Below, one piece after another: positions 43,996 through 53,092 of a DNA stretch of 64,000 nt (within the stretch, counting starts at the first letter, position 1; each line of letters starts with the position of its first letter). Source of the DNA: Glutamicibacter nicotianae (GTDB taxonomy: Bacteria > Actinomycetota > Actinomycetes > Actinomycetales > Micrococcaceae); the NCBI RefSeq assembly GCF_006539525.1, contig NZ_BJNE01000001.1, forward strand, positions 62,001 to 126,000, in the 5' to 3' direction. The translations under genes were made by a program, and so were the position numbers. The notes under the pieces were generated by a model. It saw only the letters and a program-made list of their open reading frames with translations, was not told the origin of the DNA and did not search any database.

Positions 43996-45528
43996 TCACG
44001 CTGGGCGCGGAGTTCCAGGTCGACGCGGCTCGGCAGGTGATGGTTGCGCTGTACGCTGCTGGGAGTGCGGCGCAAGCCAAGCCGCCGGGACGAAACGGAT
44101 GAGTTTGATGCTGGATAGTTTTTTTATGCTCGGTTCTCCTTGAACCTGCGTCGGCTCGTCTTCTGCAGAAACCAAACCTGCAGATTCCTTCGCCTCCACT
44201 TCGATCTGAGAATTTGCGCTCGCCGGTTCGCTGGACCACTGATCCGGGTGCGGGATGCCGCGCACGTGCCGTGAGCACCAGGCGGCGATAGCTGCAACGA
44301 TCACCAGTGAGCCGAAGAACAGCAATGTCGGTCCCATGCCCAGCCATTGCAGGCCGAGCCCGGTGAGGAACGGCGCCAGCGGCAGAGCCGACAGGGCCAT
44401 GAACAAGATCAGGGAATTGGCTCGTCCTGCCATTTCCCGCGGGACTACTGCCATGAAGTAGCCTCCGACCGACGCGTTCAACGCAGGAACGCTCAGGTAA
44501 GCCACCAGCAGCATGGCATCCAGCCAGAGCAGATTTGTGTTGAAGCCCATTAGCAGCATCGCTCCGCCCAGAACGCTCAAGCAGCTGCAGGCCAGCACGC
44601 CCGTCCGGAATTTCTCGATCAAGCGTCCGGCGAACAGCGAACCGGCGAACATGCCCAGGCCCATGAATGTGGATACCAAGCCGATTACCCATGGGGTTTC
44701 GCCGCGTTGCTGCAACCCATAGATCAACGTCGTGTTCAGTCCGTTGGTTCCGATATTGACGACGGTGATCAAGATGAGCAGGCTGCGCAGCTGCGGCCTG
44801 GCGAAGCACCATCGCATGCCCGCCGCGATGCCGGGCGAGACCGGACGGCTGCCGGCCGGGGAGTGCTCCATGGGCTTTGACATGGCTTCGGCTGCGCGCA
44901 ATGGTCCGCGCAGCGCGAACCCCGAAGCGGCGGCGAGCAGCTGCAGAAAACTGACAGCCAACAGGGCAAACCCTGCTCCGAATCCGAGCAGGAGCCCGCC
45001 CAGCGGAGCCGCGCCCAGCATGAGCACCGAATCGCGTCCCTGATTTGCCGCCATGGCTCGTCCCAACTGCTTGGGATGGACCACGTCCTTGAGTGCGGCA
45101 TTCGTGACGGCACCGAAATAGCCTGAACGCAGTTCCATGAGCACGTGGGCCAAGCAGAGCACTGCTACGCTCAGCGAGCCGCTCATGCTGGCCACTGCCA
45201 GTGCCAAGGTGAGTGTCGCACCGCAAATCCCTCCGGTGAGCATCATGCGTGCCCTGTCGGAACGGTCGGCCACGGAGCCGCCAAGCAGCGTCAAGCTGGC
45301 CCGCGCGGCCAGTCCCAGGGCGGCCAGCGTGCCGGCCTGCACCGTCGAACCGGCCAGTCCCAGCAGGATCAGCGGCAGCACGAAAGAGTAGATGCCGCCA
45401 GCCAGCAAGGCCGTGGTGTCGGCGACCCACCAGATGCGGTAGCTGCGCTGGTAATGCAATGCCGGCAGCAGATGTGCGCCGGCAGCGGTCGCCTGCGGCT
45501 GAATCAGGGGAGTCTGGTCCGTGGTCAT
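43996..45528 (-). CDS. MFS transporter, divergent from an ArsR-type regulator
   Basis: 510 residues. About 12 membrane helices span residues 30-430, with motif A-like GGSVADRSDRARMMLTGG after helix 2 and a second LFAGRLIEKFRTG in the C-terminal half. About 80 residues of charged and Pro-rich sequence (ending PAEPRRPGTPRPA) follow the last helix, unusually long and low in complexity, perhaps from a lost stop codon. The start ATG 45528 has TATGGT (minus strand) 6 nt upstream and no ribosome binding site. Likely an efflux pump controlled by the adjacent regulator. Confidence 0.85.
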   Translation of the reverse strand: MTTDQTPLIQPQATAAGAHLLPALHYQRSYRIWWVADTTALLAGGIYSFVLPLILLGLAGSTVQAGTLAALGLAARASLTLLGGSVADRSDRARMMLTGGICGATLTLALAVASMSGSLSVAVLCLAHVLMELRSGYFGAVTNAALKDVVHPKQLGRAMAANQGRDSVLMLGAAPLGGLLLGFGAGFALLAVSFLQLLAAASGFALRGPLRAAEAMSKPMEHSPAGSRPVSPGIAAGMRWCFARPQLRSLLILITVVNIGTNGLNTTLIYGLQQRGETPWVIGLVSTFMGLGMFAGSLFAGRLIEKFRTGVLACSCLSVLGGAMLLMGFNTNLLWLDAMLLVAYLSVPALNASVGGYFMAVVPREMAGRANSLILFMALSALPLAPFLTGLGLQWLGMGPTLLFFGSLVIVAAIAAWCSRHVRGIPHPDQWSSEPASANSQIEVEAKESAGLVSAEDEPTQVQGEPSIKKLSSIKLIRFVPAAWLAPHSQQRTAQPSPAEPRRPGTPRPA

Positions 45529-45555
45529 GCATCAACCATAGACCCGCAAATAAAC

Positions 45556-45592
45556 TTGCGCAATAGAATTTGCGCAATTTAATTTGAGCAAT
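45556..45592. promoter_or_regulatory. Three tandem TTGCGCAAT repeats, 14-bp period, probable ArsR-family operator
   Basis: TTGCGCAAT occurs at 45556-45564 and 45570-45578, and TTGAGCAAT at 45584-45592, each exactly 14 bp from the next. They lie between the divergent MFS and regulator starts, just upstream of the regulator's -10 TATGCT (45596-45601). Confidence 0.65.
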
Positions 45593-45607
45593 TGCTATGC
45601 TGATCCC

Positions 45608-46255
45608 ATGACCCAAGCACAGTCGAATGTCACGTTCACCACGCCCATGCTCAAGGCCATGTCCAACCCGCTGCGCCGGCAGATCTTCGACGCGTTGGCG
45701 GCAATGGGCACCGGGCGTGCCTCGGATATCGGCGAACTGCTGGGTCTGGCTCCGAACAAGGTCAGCTTCCACCTGCGCGAGCTGGCCAAGGCCGAGATGA
45801 TCGAGGAGGCTCCCGAGCTGGCGCGCGACAAGCGCGACCGCGTCTGGCGTCCGGCAGCTACCGGCTACACCACGGGCCAGCCCGCGGACCGCACCGGGGA
45901 CGGATCTGCCACCGCCATGAATGCCTACCTCGGGCAGGTCATGCACGACGAGCAGCGGCGCTTGGAAGCGGCCTTGGCCCACGCCCAGCGCTGGTACGGA
46001 GCCAGCGATTCCAGGCCGGACCTGGCGCAGCTGAGCACCAGCAACCTGATGCTCACCGAAGATGAACGCCAGGAGCTGCAGCGCCGCCTGGATGAGGTGA
46101 TCCCGGCCTTCCGCAAGGACCAGCAGAGCGGGAAGATCGCCAGTTCGCAGCCCGCCTCTCAGCGCAAGCTGTGGCACTACTCCGGCTTGCTATCGGCGGA
46201 CGAGCTGTTGAACGGGTCACACTCGGGCGAACAAACGGCGCAAAAGCCGAAGTGA
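45608..46255 (+). CDS. ArsR-type winged-helix transcriptional regulator
   Basis: 215 residues. Residues about 14-70 form the winged helix (MLKAMSNPLRRQIFDALAAMG, ASDIGELLGLAPNKVSFHLRELAKAEMI). The rest is helical with a charged coiled-coil-like stretch (EDERQELQRRLDEVIPAF) and no obvious metal-binding cysteines, so a small-molecule or stress signal is likelier than a metal. TATGCT lies 6 nt before ATG 45608 (leaderless). It is divergent from the MFS gene with tandem operator repeats between. Confidence 0.82.
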   Translation: MTQAQSNVTFTTPMLKAMSNPLRRQIFDALAAMGTGRASDIGELLGLAPNKVSFHLRELAKAEMIEEAPELARDKRDRVWRPAATGYTTGQPADRTGDGSATAMNAYLGQVMHDEQRRLEAALAHAQRWYGASDSRPDLAQLSTSNLMLTEDERQELQRRLDEVIPAFRKDQQSGKIASSQPASQRKLWHYSGLLSADELLNGSHSGEQTAQKPK

Positions 46256-46363
46256 ACCGGTTGCGCAGCGCAATGCTGAACTAAACTGGATTCTGGCTGG
46301 CTGTGGCCAAGGTATGCCACAAGCTATGAAGCCATCACAGATTGAAAGGTAGAACCCGATCTC

Positions 46364-48379
46364 ATGAGCGAGCAGCTGACTCTCACCATTGACGGCGAGC
46401 AGGTACAGGTGGACGCGGGAACGACCGGTCTGCAGCATTTCGCCAATGACAAGGACGTGGTTGTCATGCACGTCGATGGCGTACTGCGCGACTTGGCCCG
46501 CGAACTGGAAGCCGGAACCACTGTCACCCGCGTAACCATCAACGATCCAGAAGGATTGGAGGTGCTGCGCCACTCGACCGCCCACGTGATGGCCCAGGCA
46601 GTGCAGCAGCTGCGCCCGGATTCCAAGCTGGGCATCGGCCCGTACATCACCGATGGTTTCTACTTCGACTTCGATGTCGAAGAACCGTTCACCCCGGAAG
46701 ACCTCAAGCAGCTGGAAAAGATGATGCAGAAGATCATCAACCAGAACCAGCTCTTCGTCCGCCGCGAAGTATCCCCGGCGGAAGCCAAGGCCGAGATGGC
46801 CAACGAGCCATACAAGTGCGAGCTGCTGGCCAAGGCCGACTCCGCAGACACCTCCGGCGAAGGCGTGACCGTCGAGGTCGCCGCCGGCGAGACCACCATC
46901 TACGACAACGTCGACCGCAAGTCCGGCGACACCGTCTGGAAGGATTTGTGCCGCGGCCCGCACCTGCCGAACACCAAGCTGATCAAGAACGCGTTCGCAC
47001 TGACCCGCTCGGCCGCCGCCTACTGGCTGGGCAGCGAGAAGAACAAGCAGCTGCAGCGCATCTACGGCACCGCCTGGCCAACCAAGGAAGACCTGAAGGC
47101 CTACCAGGAGCGACTGGCCGAGGCCGAGCGCCGCGACCACCGCAAGCTCGGCGCCGAGCTGGACTTGTTCTCCTTCCCCGACGAGCTGGGTTCGGGCCTG
47201 CCGGTGTTCCACCCCAAGGGCGGCATCATCAAGCGCGAGATGGAAGACTACGTGCGCGACCGCCACGTCGAAGAGGGCTTCCAGTACGTAGGCACCCCGC
47301 ACATCTCCAAGGACGGGCTGTTCCACACCTCGGGCCACCTGCCGTACTACGCGGACACCATGTTCCCGGCGCTGCACATCGACGAAGAGCGCGACGAAGA
47401 CGGCAACATCACCAAGCAGGGCCAGGAATACCGGCTGAAGGCGATGAACTGCCCGATGCACAACCTGATCTTCCGCGGCCGCGGACGTTCCTACCGCGAA
47501 CTGCCGCTGCGCCTGTTCGAATTCGGCCACGTCTACCGCTACGAGAAGTCGGGCGTGGTGCACGGCCTGACCCGAGTGCGCGGCTTCGCCCAGGACGATT
47601 CGCACTCCTACGTCACCAAGGAGCAGGCACCGGCCGAGGTCGAGCACCTGCTGAACTTCATGCTCTCCTTGCTCAAGGACTTCGGCATGGACGACTTCTA
47701 CCTGGAGCTGTCCACCCGTGATCCGGAGTCGGACAAGTTCATCGGCACCGATGAGCAGTGGGCGGAAGCCACCGCCGTGCTTGAGCGCGTTGCCACCGAA
47801 TCCGGCGTCGAGCTGGTGGCCGACCCAGGTGGAGCTGCCTTCTACGGCCCGAAGATCTCTGTCCAGGCCAAGGACGCCATCGGCCGCACCTGGCAGATGG
47901 GCACCGTGCAGTACGACTTCAACCAGCCGGCGCGCTTCGGGCTGGAGTACCAGGCTGCCGACGGAACCCGCCAGGAACCGGTGATGATCCACGCCGCGAA
48001 GTTCGGCTCCATCGAACGCTTCCTGGGCGTGCTCACCGAGCACTACGCCGGTGCCTTCCCGGCATGGCTCTCCCCGGTGCAGGTGCGCGCGATCCCCGTG
48101 GCCGAAGCCTTCAACGGCTACCTCGAAGAGGTTGTCGCCAAGCTCAAGGCCGAAGGCGTGCGCGTGGAACTGGATGACTCCTCGGACCGCTTCCCGAAGA
48201 AGATCCGCAACGCGTCCAAGGACAAGATTCCATTCGTGCTCATCGCCGGCGGCGAAGATGCTGATGCGAACGCCGTGTCCTTCCGCTTCCGCGACGGCAG
48301 CCAGGAAAACCAGGTGCCCATCGATGATGCGGTAGCCCGCATCGTTGAAGCCATCAAGAGCCGCGACAACAACAACTAG
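46364..48379 (+). CDS. thrS: Threonyl-tRNA synthetase
   Basis: 671 residues. Domains in order: TGS (1-~65), the editing/second additional domain (~65-235, with [14 protein letters not shown] and the later CRGPHLPN), the class II catalytic core (~240-540) with [10 protein letters not shown] whose Cys and His bind the active-site zinc, and the anticodon-binding domain with [14 protein letters not shown] and [13 protein letters not shown]. It charges tRNA-Thr. No T-box leader is visible in the ~110 bp upstream. It is followed 23 bp later by the HIT gene, as in many actinobacteria. Confidence 0.97.
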   Translation: MSEQLTLTIDGEQVQVDAGTTGLQHFANDKDVVVMHVDGVLRDLARELEAGTTVTRVTINDPEGLEVLRHSTAHVMAQAVQQLRPDSKLGIGPYITDGFYFDFDVEEPFTPEDLKQLEKMMQKIINQNQLFVRREVSPAEAKAEMANEPYKCELLAKADSADTSGEGVTVEVAAGETTIYDNVDRKSGDTVWKDLCRGPHLPNTKLIKNAFALTRSAAAYWLGSEKNKQLQRIYGTAWPTKEDLKAYQERLAEAERRDHRKLGAELDLFSFPDELGSGLPVFHPKGGIIKREMEDYVRDRHVEEGFQYVGTPHISKDGLFHTSGHLPYYADTMFPALHIDEERDEDGNITKQGQEYRLKAMNCPMHNLIFRGRGRSYRELPLRLFEFGHVYRYEKSGVVHGLTRVRGFAQDDSHSYVTKEQAPAEVEHLLNFMLSLLKDFGMDDFYLELSTRDPESDKFIGTDEQWAEATAVLERVATESGVELVADPGGAAFYGPKISVQAKDAIGRTWQMGTVQYDFNQPARFGLEYQAADGTRQEPVMIHAAKFGSIERFLGVLTEHYAGAFPAWLSPVQVRAIPVAEAFNGYLEEVVAKLKAEGVRVELDDSSDRFPKKIRNASKDKIPFVLIAGGEDADANAVSFRFRDGSQENQVPIDDAVARIVEAIKSRDNNN

Positions 48380-48402
48380 TTCGGACAGGGAGTCCATTGA
48401 GC

Positions 48403-48969
48403 ATGCAGGAACACGCAGACCAGTCCGTCACCGACGACTTCGAACTCGCCGGAGTGCCGGATTCGTTCCAGCGGCTTTGGACTCCCTACCGGATGGCCTA
48501 TATCAAGGGCGGGCAGGACCAGGTCAAGGACGAGGCCAGCTGCCCATTTTGCGCCGGTCCCGGCCGTACCGACGAGGAGGCGCTGATTGTCCACCGTGGC
48601 AAAACCTGCTATGTGATCCTGAACCTGTTCCCGTACAACCCCGGCCACCTGCTGGTCTGCCCGTATCGCCATGTGCCGAACTACACCGACATCACGGTCG
48701 AGGAAACGGCGGAAATGGCGGCGCTGGCGCAGCAGTCCATGCGCGTGCTGCGCAAGGTGTCCAATCCTGCCGGTTTCAACCTGGGGATGAACCAGGGTGA
48801 AGCCGGGGGAGCAGGTATCGCCGCCCACCTGCACCAGCACATCGTGCCCCGGTGGAATGGCGACGGGAACTTCTTCCCGATCATCGCGCAGACCAAGGCC
48901 ATCCCGCAGACCCTGTCGGAGGTTCGCAGCGCGATTGCCGGGGCATGGGACAGTGAAACGCCGAGCTAG
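48403..48969 (+). CDS. HIT-family Ap4A phosphorylase-like protein
   Basis: 188 residues from ATG 48403 (TTG 48397 also possible; AGGGAG at 48387-48392). The N-terminal FQRLWTPYRMAYIKG and CPFCAG and the histidine triad HLHQHIVPRW match the actinobacterial Ap4A phosphorylase group (Rv2613c type). It splits diadenosine tetraphosphate, a by-product of aminoacyl-tRNA synthetases, fitting its place next to thrS. Family is firm; activity is inferred from subgroup. Confidence 0.88.
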   Translation: MQEHADQSVTDDFELAGVPDSFQRLWTPYRMAYIKGGQDQVKDEASCPFCAGPGRTDEEALIVHRGKTCYVILNLFPYNPGHLLVCPYRHVPNYTDITVEETAEMAALAQQSMRVLRKVSNPAGFNLGMNQGEAGGAGIAAHLHQHIVPRWNGDGNFFPIIAQTKAIPQTLSEVRSAIAGAWDSETPS

Positions 48970-49140
48970 GCATTAGCGGGCAAGTACAACGCGCTGCGCA
49001 TCAAAGGAGAAATCCTGCGGTGCGCAGCGCGTTTTCGTTGCACGCAAGCGTTGGTTGTCCTGCCCCTTCATTGACCGGCCGCAACCTCTTGCCCGCGCCG
49101 AGGCACCGGTGCCAGCTCCCAGGGCGCCGCAGATCCACGG

Positions 49141-49457
49141 GTGCTGGCCGCGGGGAGCTTGGATTTCTGGCCAGCAATGCTCACCTGCTCGGGATCCAGT
49201 TGCTGCTGAACGGGTTTCTGCCGCGCTGGGGCACTGCGATTACCTGGACAGTGTACGGACTATCGATGCTGGCCGCCATGTCCGGCAGCCTGTTCTCGCT
49301 GCCACCTGAAGCCATCAAGGCCACGCCCTTCGGCGCAATTGCCAGGGTTCCCGCGGAGGACTTCACCTGGGATGCGCAAGTTGTGCTGCTGGTGGCCGCA
49401 CTCGCCACAGGGTTGCTTGCGATGCTGCGCTTCACCCAGCGCGATATCGCCGTTTAG
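49141..49457 (+). pseudogene. C-terminal remnant of an ABC-2-type export permease
   Basis: The frame from about 49190 encodes GIQLLLNGFLPRWGTAITW, LSMLAAMSGSLFSLPPEAIK, FGAIARVPAEDFTW and a last helix ending LRFTQRDIAV, the usual end of large actinobacterial polyketide/antibiotic-type ABC permeases. Upstream the similarity continues in another frame (VLAAGSLDFWPAML), so a frameshift lies near 49190. The bulk of the gene and its ATPase partner are absent. Confidence 0.65.
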
Positions 49458-49788
49458 TAGTCCGCGCATAAAAACGGCTGCATGGAACGCGAAGCCGAAT
49501 CCGGGTACTGGATGCCATGGAGTAGACAAGTCATCCCACGATGGCGGGCCGCGTAACATTGCCGCCAAAAGCGGTTCTGGCTACTAGAAACGCGAAGAGG
49601 GAATTATTACGCTACAACCATCATCGAGCTGACTTGTCTCCTAGTCTCTGAATATGACGCAACACAGGGGGTAATAAACTAGGTCGATCCTACGATAAGT
49701 GGGTACTAACTAGTCACCGCCGCCTTGGAAGACGCATTCGCTCCAGGCCGGAGGGGCATCTCGCAGTGTCGAAAGGAACCATTCCTCC
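49458..49788. other. Promoter region of pdxS; no gene seen
   Basis: About 330 bp without a coding frame. It becomes AT-rich near 49600-49700. AAAGGAA lies upstream of the pdxS ATG. I did not recognise a PdxR/MocR gene or clear operator repeats. Confidence 0.5.
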
Positions 49789-50691
49789 ATGTCTACGAAC
49801 AATCAGAACTCCGTCGTCGGTTCGGACCGCGTCAAGCGCGGCATGGCCGAAATGCTCAAGGGCGGCGTCATCATGGACGTGGTCACCCCGGAGCAGGCAC
49901 GTATCGCAGAAGACGCCGGAGCCGTGGCAGTCATGGCCCTCGAACGCGTCCCGGCAGATATCCGTGCCCAGGGCGGCGTCTCGCGCATGAGCGACCCTGA
50001 CATGATCGACGGGATCATCAACGAGGTCTCGATTCCCGTGATGGCCAAGGCCCGCATCGGCCACTTCGTCGAGGCGCAGATCCTGCAGTCCCTGGGTGTC
50101 GACTACATCGACGAGTCCGAGGTGCTTTCGCCAGCGGACTACGAGAACCACATCGACAAGCAGCCGTTCACCGTGCCGTTCGTCTGCGGTGCCACCAACC
50201 TGGGCGAGGCACTGCGCCGCATCAACGAAGGCGCTGCGATGATCCGCTCCAAGGGCGAGGCGGGCACCGGCGACGTCTCCAACGCCACCGGGCACATGCG
50301 CAAGATCCGTGCAGAGATCGCGAAGCTCTCCGCCCTGCCAGAGGATGAGCTGTACGTCGCCGCCAAGGAACTGCAGGCTCCATACGAACTGGTCAAGGAA
50401 GTTGCAGCCAACGGCAAGCTTCCGGTCGTGCTGTTCACCGCGGGCGGCATCGCTACTCCGGCCGACGCCGCGATGATGATGCAGCTGGGCGCCGACGGTG
50501 TGTTCGTCGGCTCGGGTATCTTCAAGTCCGGCAACCCGGTGCAGCGCGCCGAAGCCATCGTGAAGGCCACCACCTTCTTCGACAACCCGGATGAGCTGGC
50601 CAAGATCTCCCGCGGCTTGGGCGAGGCCATGGTTGGCATCAACGTAGCCGACGTGCCGGTGCCACACCGCTTGGCTGAGCGCGGCTGGTAA
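49789..50691 (+). CDS. pdxS: Pyridoxal 5'-phosphate synthase, PdxS subunit
   Basis: 300 residues, nearly full-family length. Motifs are [22 protein letters not shown] with the lysine region, [41 protein letters not shown] with the catalytic Lys, [16 protein letters not shown], and [33 protein letters not shown]. It condenses ribose 5-phosphate, glyceraldehyde 3-phosphate and ammonia to PLP. The glutaminase partner pdxT is not adjacent. A strong terminator follows. The region to the right is accessory DNA. Confidence 0.95.
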   Translation: MSTNNQNSVVGSDRVKRGMAEMLKGGVIMDVVTPEQARIAEDAGAVAVMALERVPADIRAQGGVSRMSDPDMIDGIINEVSIPVMAKARIGHFVEAQILQSLGVDYIDESEVLSPADYENHIDKQPFTVPFVCGATNLGEALRRINEGAAMIRSKGEAGTGDVSNATGHMRKIRAEIAKLSALPEDELYVAAKELQAPYELVKEVAANGKLPVVLFTAGGIATPADAAMMMQLGADGVFVGSGIFKSGNPVQRAEAIVKATTFFDNPDELAKISRGLGEAMVGINVADVPVPHRLAERGW

Positions 50692-50714
50692 TCCCTGAAA
50701 TACCAGACAATTCG

Positions 50715-50757
50715 GGCCCACGTCACCGGGCATCCGGTGGCGTGGGTCTTTGTTTTT
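50715..50757 (+). terminator. Rho-independent terminator of pdxS
   Basis: A 15-bp stem with two G-U pairs (50715-50729 with 50734-50748), a 4-nt loop and a U-rich tail (50749-50757, TTTGTTTTT-like). Confidence 0.85.
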
Positions 50758-51407
50758 CAAAGCCGTTCAGAGGCCGATGCCGTGGTCCAAGATGGGTATC
50801 CGTGGATGCTGCGGTGTGGTGATGGCATGTCAGTAAAGAAATTTATGGGTCGGTTGACGAAACTCGTGTGCTACCTGTGAGCAAGGGGCAACTGCGGCCT
50901 CCCACGATACGTCGACATGGATTGACCTTTTGAGCATTTTCACCGTTCCAATACATGTCTCTATAACGTCAATCTCACGCAACACTGATTAGATGCGTCA
51001 CATCAGACTGAGAAGTCGCTTCGGTTCTCGATAGTTGCAAGTCGGACAAGGGCCTCCATTTTCTCCGATTCCGTGAGGGCAAGCCGGTGGCTCGCAGTTT
51101 GAGACATACTTCTCGACATCGTTCTTTACCATTGGGCGGTATATATACATAAGTGGGATGCGTCTCGAAACCTTGTACGTCAATGTGAACGTAAAATCGG
51201 GCCGCTTCCACATTGACGTAGAGCGGGTCGAAGCAAGCCGTGCACGCAAAGGTCGCGATTGGCTGTGTCTGGTAGCGGTCAGACCTCGACCAGCAATACC
51301 TCGGTCTGACCAGGCACGACGGGCACTGAGCAAGCAGCTTGATAGTCCGACATGCTCAGTAGCGCACCGCCACAGCACCGGGTCGCGGAGTCTGCGAGGT
51401 GCGGCCT
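50758..51407. other. AT-richer junction region, no secure gene
   Basis: About 650 bp between pdxS and the Fpg-family gene. A short minus-strand frame near 50998-51132 encodes a Cys-rich end, CEPPACPHGIGENGGPCPTC, which could be a zinc-binding peptide or chance. On the plus strand at about 51158-51205, the frame TLYVNVNVKSGRF resembles the LYVNVNGxSGYF stretch of Fpg proteins and may be an old fragment. Neither is claimed as a gene. This appears to be the left edge of the accessory region. Confidence 0.45.
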
Positions 51408-52196
51408 GTGCCTGAACTGCCTGAAGTCGAAGTCGTGCGCCGGGGACTCGACGATCATGTCCGTGGCAGGACGATCTCCTCGGCTGTTGTCTGGCATCCC
51501 CGGGCCGCTCGTCGTCATGCTGGCGGTCCGGAAGATCTCGCTGCGCGGATGGTCGGCGCGACCATCACCGGGACTGAGCGACGCGGCAAGTACCTGTGGC
51601 TGATCCTGGACGGCGAGGATGCGCTGCTCGCGCATCTGGGGATGAGCGGGCAGATGCTCATCACGTCCCCTGACGTTCCAGTCGCTGCGCACGAGCGGGC
51701 GCGGTTCACCTTCACTGATGGCGGCCATGATCTTAGATTCGATGACCAGCGCACGTTCGGGCATCTGATGTACGACGAGGGCGGGGCGGTGCTGCCGTCG
51801 CCGATCGCCCATATCGCGCGGGATCCGTTCGATCCGCTGTTCGACCAGTCGGCCGTAGTTGAGCGGATCAAGAGCAAGCGCACGAGCATCAAGCGCGTGC
51901 TGCTGGATCAGAGGGTGGTGTCCGGTATCGGGAACATCTACGCCGACGAGGCGCTCTGGGCTGCCAAGGTGCACGGGGAGACGGCGGCATCGTCGTTGAG
52001 CAAGCCAAGGATATCTGCGCTGATCGATGCCGCGCGGGAGGTCATGGATGCAGCGCTCGTTCAGGGCGGAACGTCGTTCGATTCCCTCTATGTCGACGTG
52101 GCCGGCAGCAGCGGGTATTTTGCCCGCAGCCTGAATGCCTACGGTCGTGCCGGCCGGCCCTGCAGGCGCTGCGAGACGCCGATCGTGCGGGAGTAG
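51408..52196 (+). CDS. Fpg/Nei-family DNA glycosylase, truncated in its zinc finger by an amber codon
   Basis: 262 residues from GTG 51408, so that fMet is followed by [13 protein letters not shown], with the catalytic Pro2/Glu3. Also seen: RRGKYLWL (the beta-hairpin Lys), HLGMSGQML, and [10 protein letters not shown]. The C-terminal zinc finger starts as [11 protein letters not shown] and then meets TAG (52194-52196). In the same frame beyond it, LMNGSSYSCPLCQRKR to a stop at 52245-52247 would complete the second Cys pair. The corresponding codon is AAG in two other Fpg 3' ends of this window. Without the finger DNA binding is probably lost, so it may be a pseudogene unless the amber codon is read through. 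Role if active: removal of oxidised bases. Confidence 0.8.
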   Translation: MPELPEVEVVRRGLDDHVRGRTISSAVVWHPRAARRHAGGPEDLAARMVGATITGTERRGKYLWLILDGEDALLAHLGMSGQMLITSPDVPVAAHERARFTFTDGGHDLRFDDQRTFGHLMYDEGGAVLPSPIAHIARDPFDPLFDQSAVVERIKSKRTSIKRVLLDQRVVSGIGNIYADEALWAAKVHGETAASSLSKPRISALIDAAREVMDAALVQGGTSFDSLYVDVAGSSGYFARSLNAYGRAGRPCRRCETPIVRE

Positions 52197-52247
52197 TTGA
52201 TGAACGGGTCGAGCTATTCTTGCCCGCTCTGCCAGCGGAAACGCTAG

Positions 52248-52599
52248 TCGAGAGGTCGTCTCTCGAGTTGCAGGCGGACCGCGGTCGCAGTGGGGTTCGG
52301 CTCGATCCGCTGTACATAGATATATAGCGAGTCTCATCGCCGTGGATGGTGGACCGCGGTCAGCTCTGCTAGCTCGGCGAGTCCCGAGTGAACAGATCCG
52401 GCCCTTCTGAACCGGTCTGTCCTCGTGTCCTGACGTGGTGCTCGCCAATCGACCAAACCGAGATGTCGATGCCAGAACGGCTCCTCTGGCCATCGTCCCT
52501 GCCGCCATCCCTGAAGGGGGCAGCATCGTTGCGCCACTGCGCATCGTCGTGCGCCCTGGAACAGCGGTCTGTCGGATTCGCCGGTCGCGGCTCTCTTGT
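52248..52599. other. Gene-free stretch between the Fpg gene and merR
   Basis: About 350 bp without a recognisable gene or repeat; it begins directly after the restored Fpg 3' end and ends at the merR stop. Confidence 0.5.
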
Positions 52600-52989
52600 C
52601 TATACGTACCGGCAGACCTGGTCCGCGCTGCAGGTCTCGGGCTCGGGATGCGCCGCGTCGTCCCGGAGGTTGGCGATGGTGTCGCGCAAGGCGGTGAGCT
52701 GGGCGATCTGCTGCTCGATGTCGCGCAGGCGCGCGTCGAGCAGGTCTCGGACGTGGGCGCACGGGGCGTGGCCGGCGTCGCGGATGTCCACAATCTGGCG
52801 GATCTGGGCGAGCGTGAGGCCGGCAGCCTGGCCACGGTGGACGAAGTCGACGCGCGCGATTGCGTCCGGCGGGTAGTCGCGGTACCCCGACGACGTCCTG
52901 TCGGGCGGGGGGAGCAGCCCCTGCTCTTCGTAGAACCTCAGCGTCTTCGCCGTGGTGCCGGCCGCCTCGGCGAATTCCCCGATCCTCAT
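52600..52989 (-). CDS. merR: MerR-family mercury-responsive regulator
   Basis: 129 residues. The N-terminal winged helix reads MRIGEFAEAAGTTAKTLRFYEEQGLLPPPDR. The dimerisation helix follows, and three cysteines (in HAPCAHVRDLLD, ETCSADQVC) match the three Hg(II) ligands of MerR. It binds the palindrome in the merA promoter and activates it when Hg(II) is bound. AGGAGG precedes ATG 52989 on the minus strand. It is divergent from merA. Confidence 0.88.
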   Translation of the reverse strand: MRIGEFAEAAGTTAKTLRFYEEQGLLPPPDRTSSGYRDYPPDAIARVDFVHRGQAAGLTLAQIRQIVDIRDAGHAPCAHVRDLLDARLRDIEQQIAQLTALRDTIANLRDDAAHPEPETCSADQVCRYV

Positions 52990-53018
52990 GGCCTCCTCCA
53001 TCCGTGTCGCGGCCGCGC

Positions 53019-53050
53019 TTGACCTTCCCCTGTACTGGAAGGTCCAGTAT
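53019..53050 (+). promoter_or_regulatory. MerR operator/promoter of the mer operon
   Basis: TTGACC (53019-53024) is followed by a 20-bp spacer and CAGTAT (53045-53050). The spacer carries the inverted repeat ACCTTCC-N8-GGAAGGT (53022-53028 with 53037-53043). Overlong spacing with a dyad between the hexamers is the MerR-family hallmark. Confidence 0.85.
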
Positions 53051-53092
53051 GGCTGAGACGGAGCAGAAATCCAAGGACTGACAGGAGCAGCG

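Noticed and set aside
46256-46363. T-box leader for thrS
   Set aside because: Only about 108 bp upstream, with no T-box core or terminator/antiterminator pair seen.
46217-48397. 726-codon minus-strand frame over thrS
   Set aside because: Antisense shadow of thrS; no motifs.
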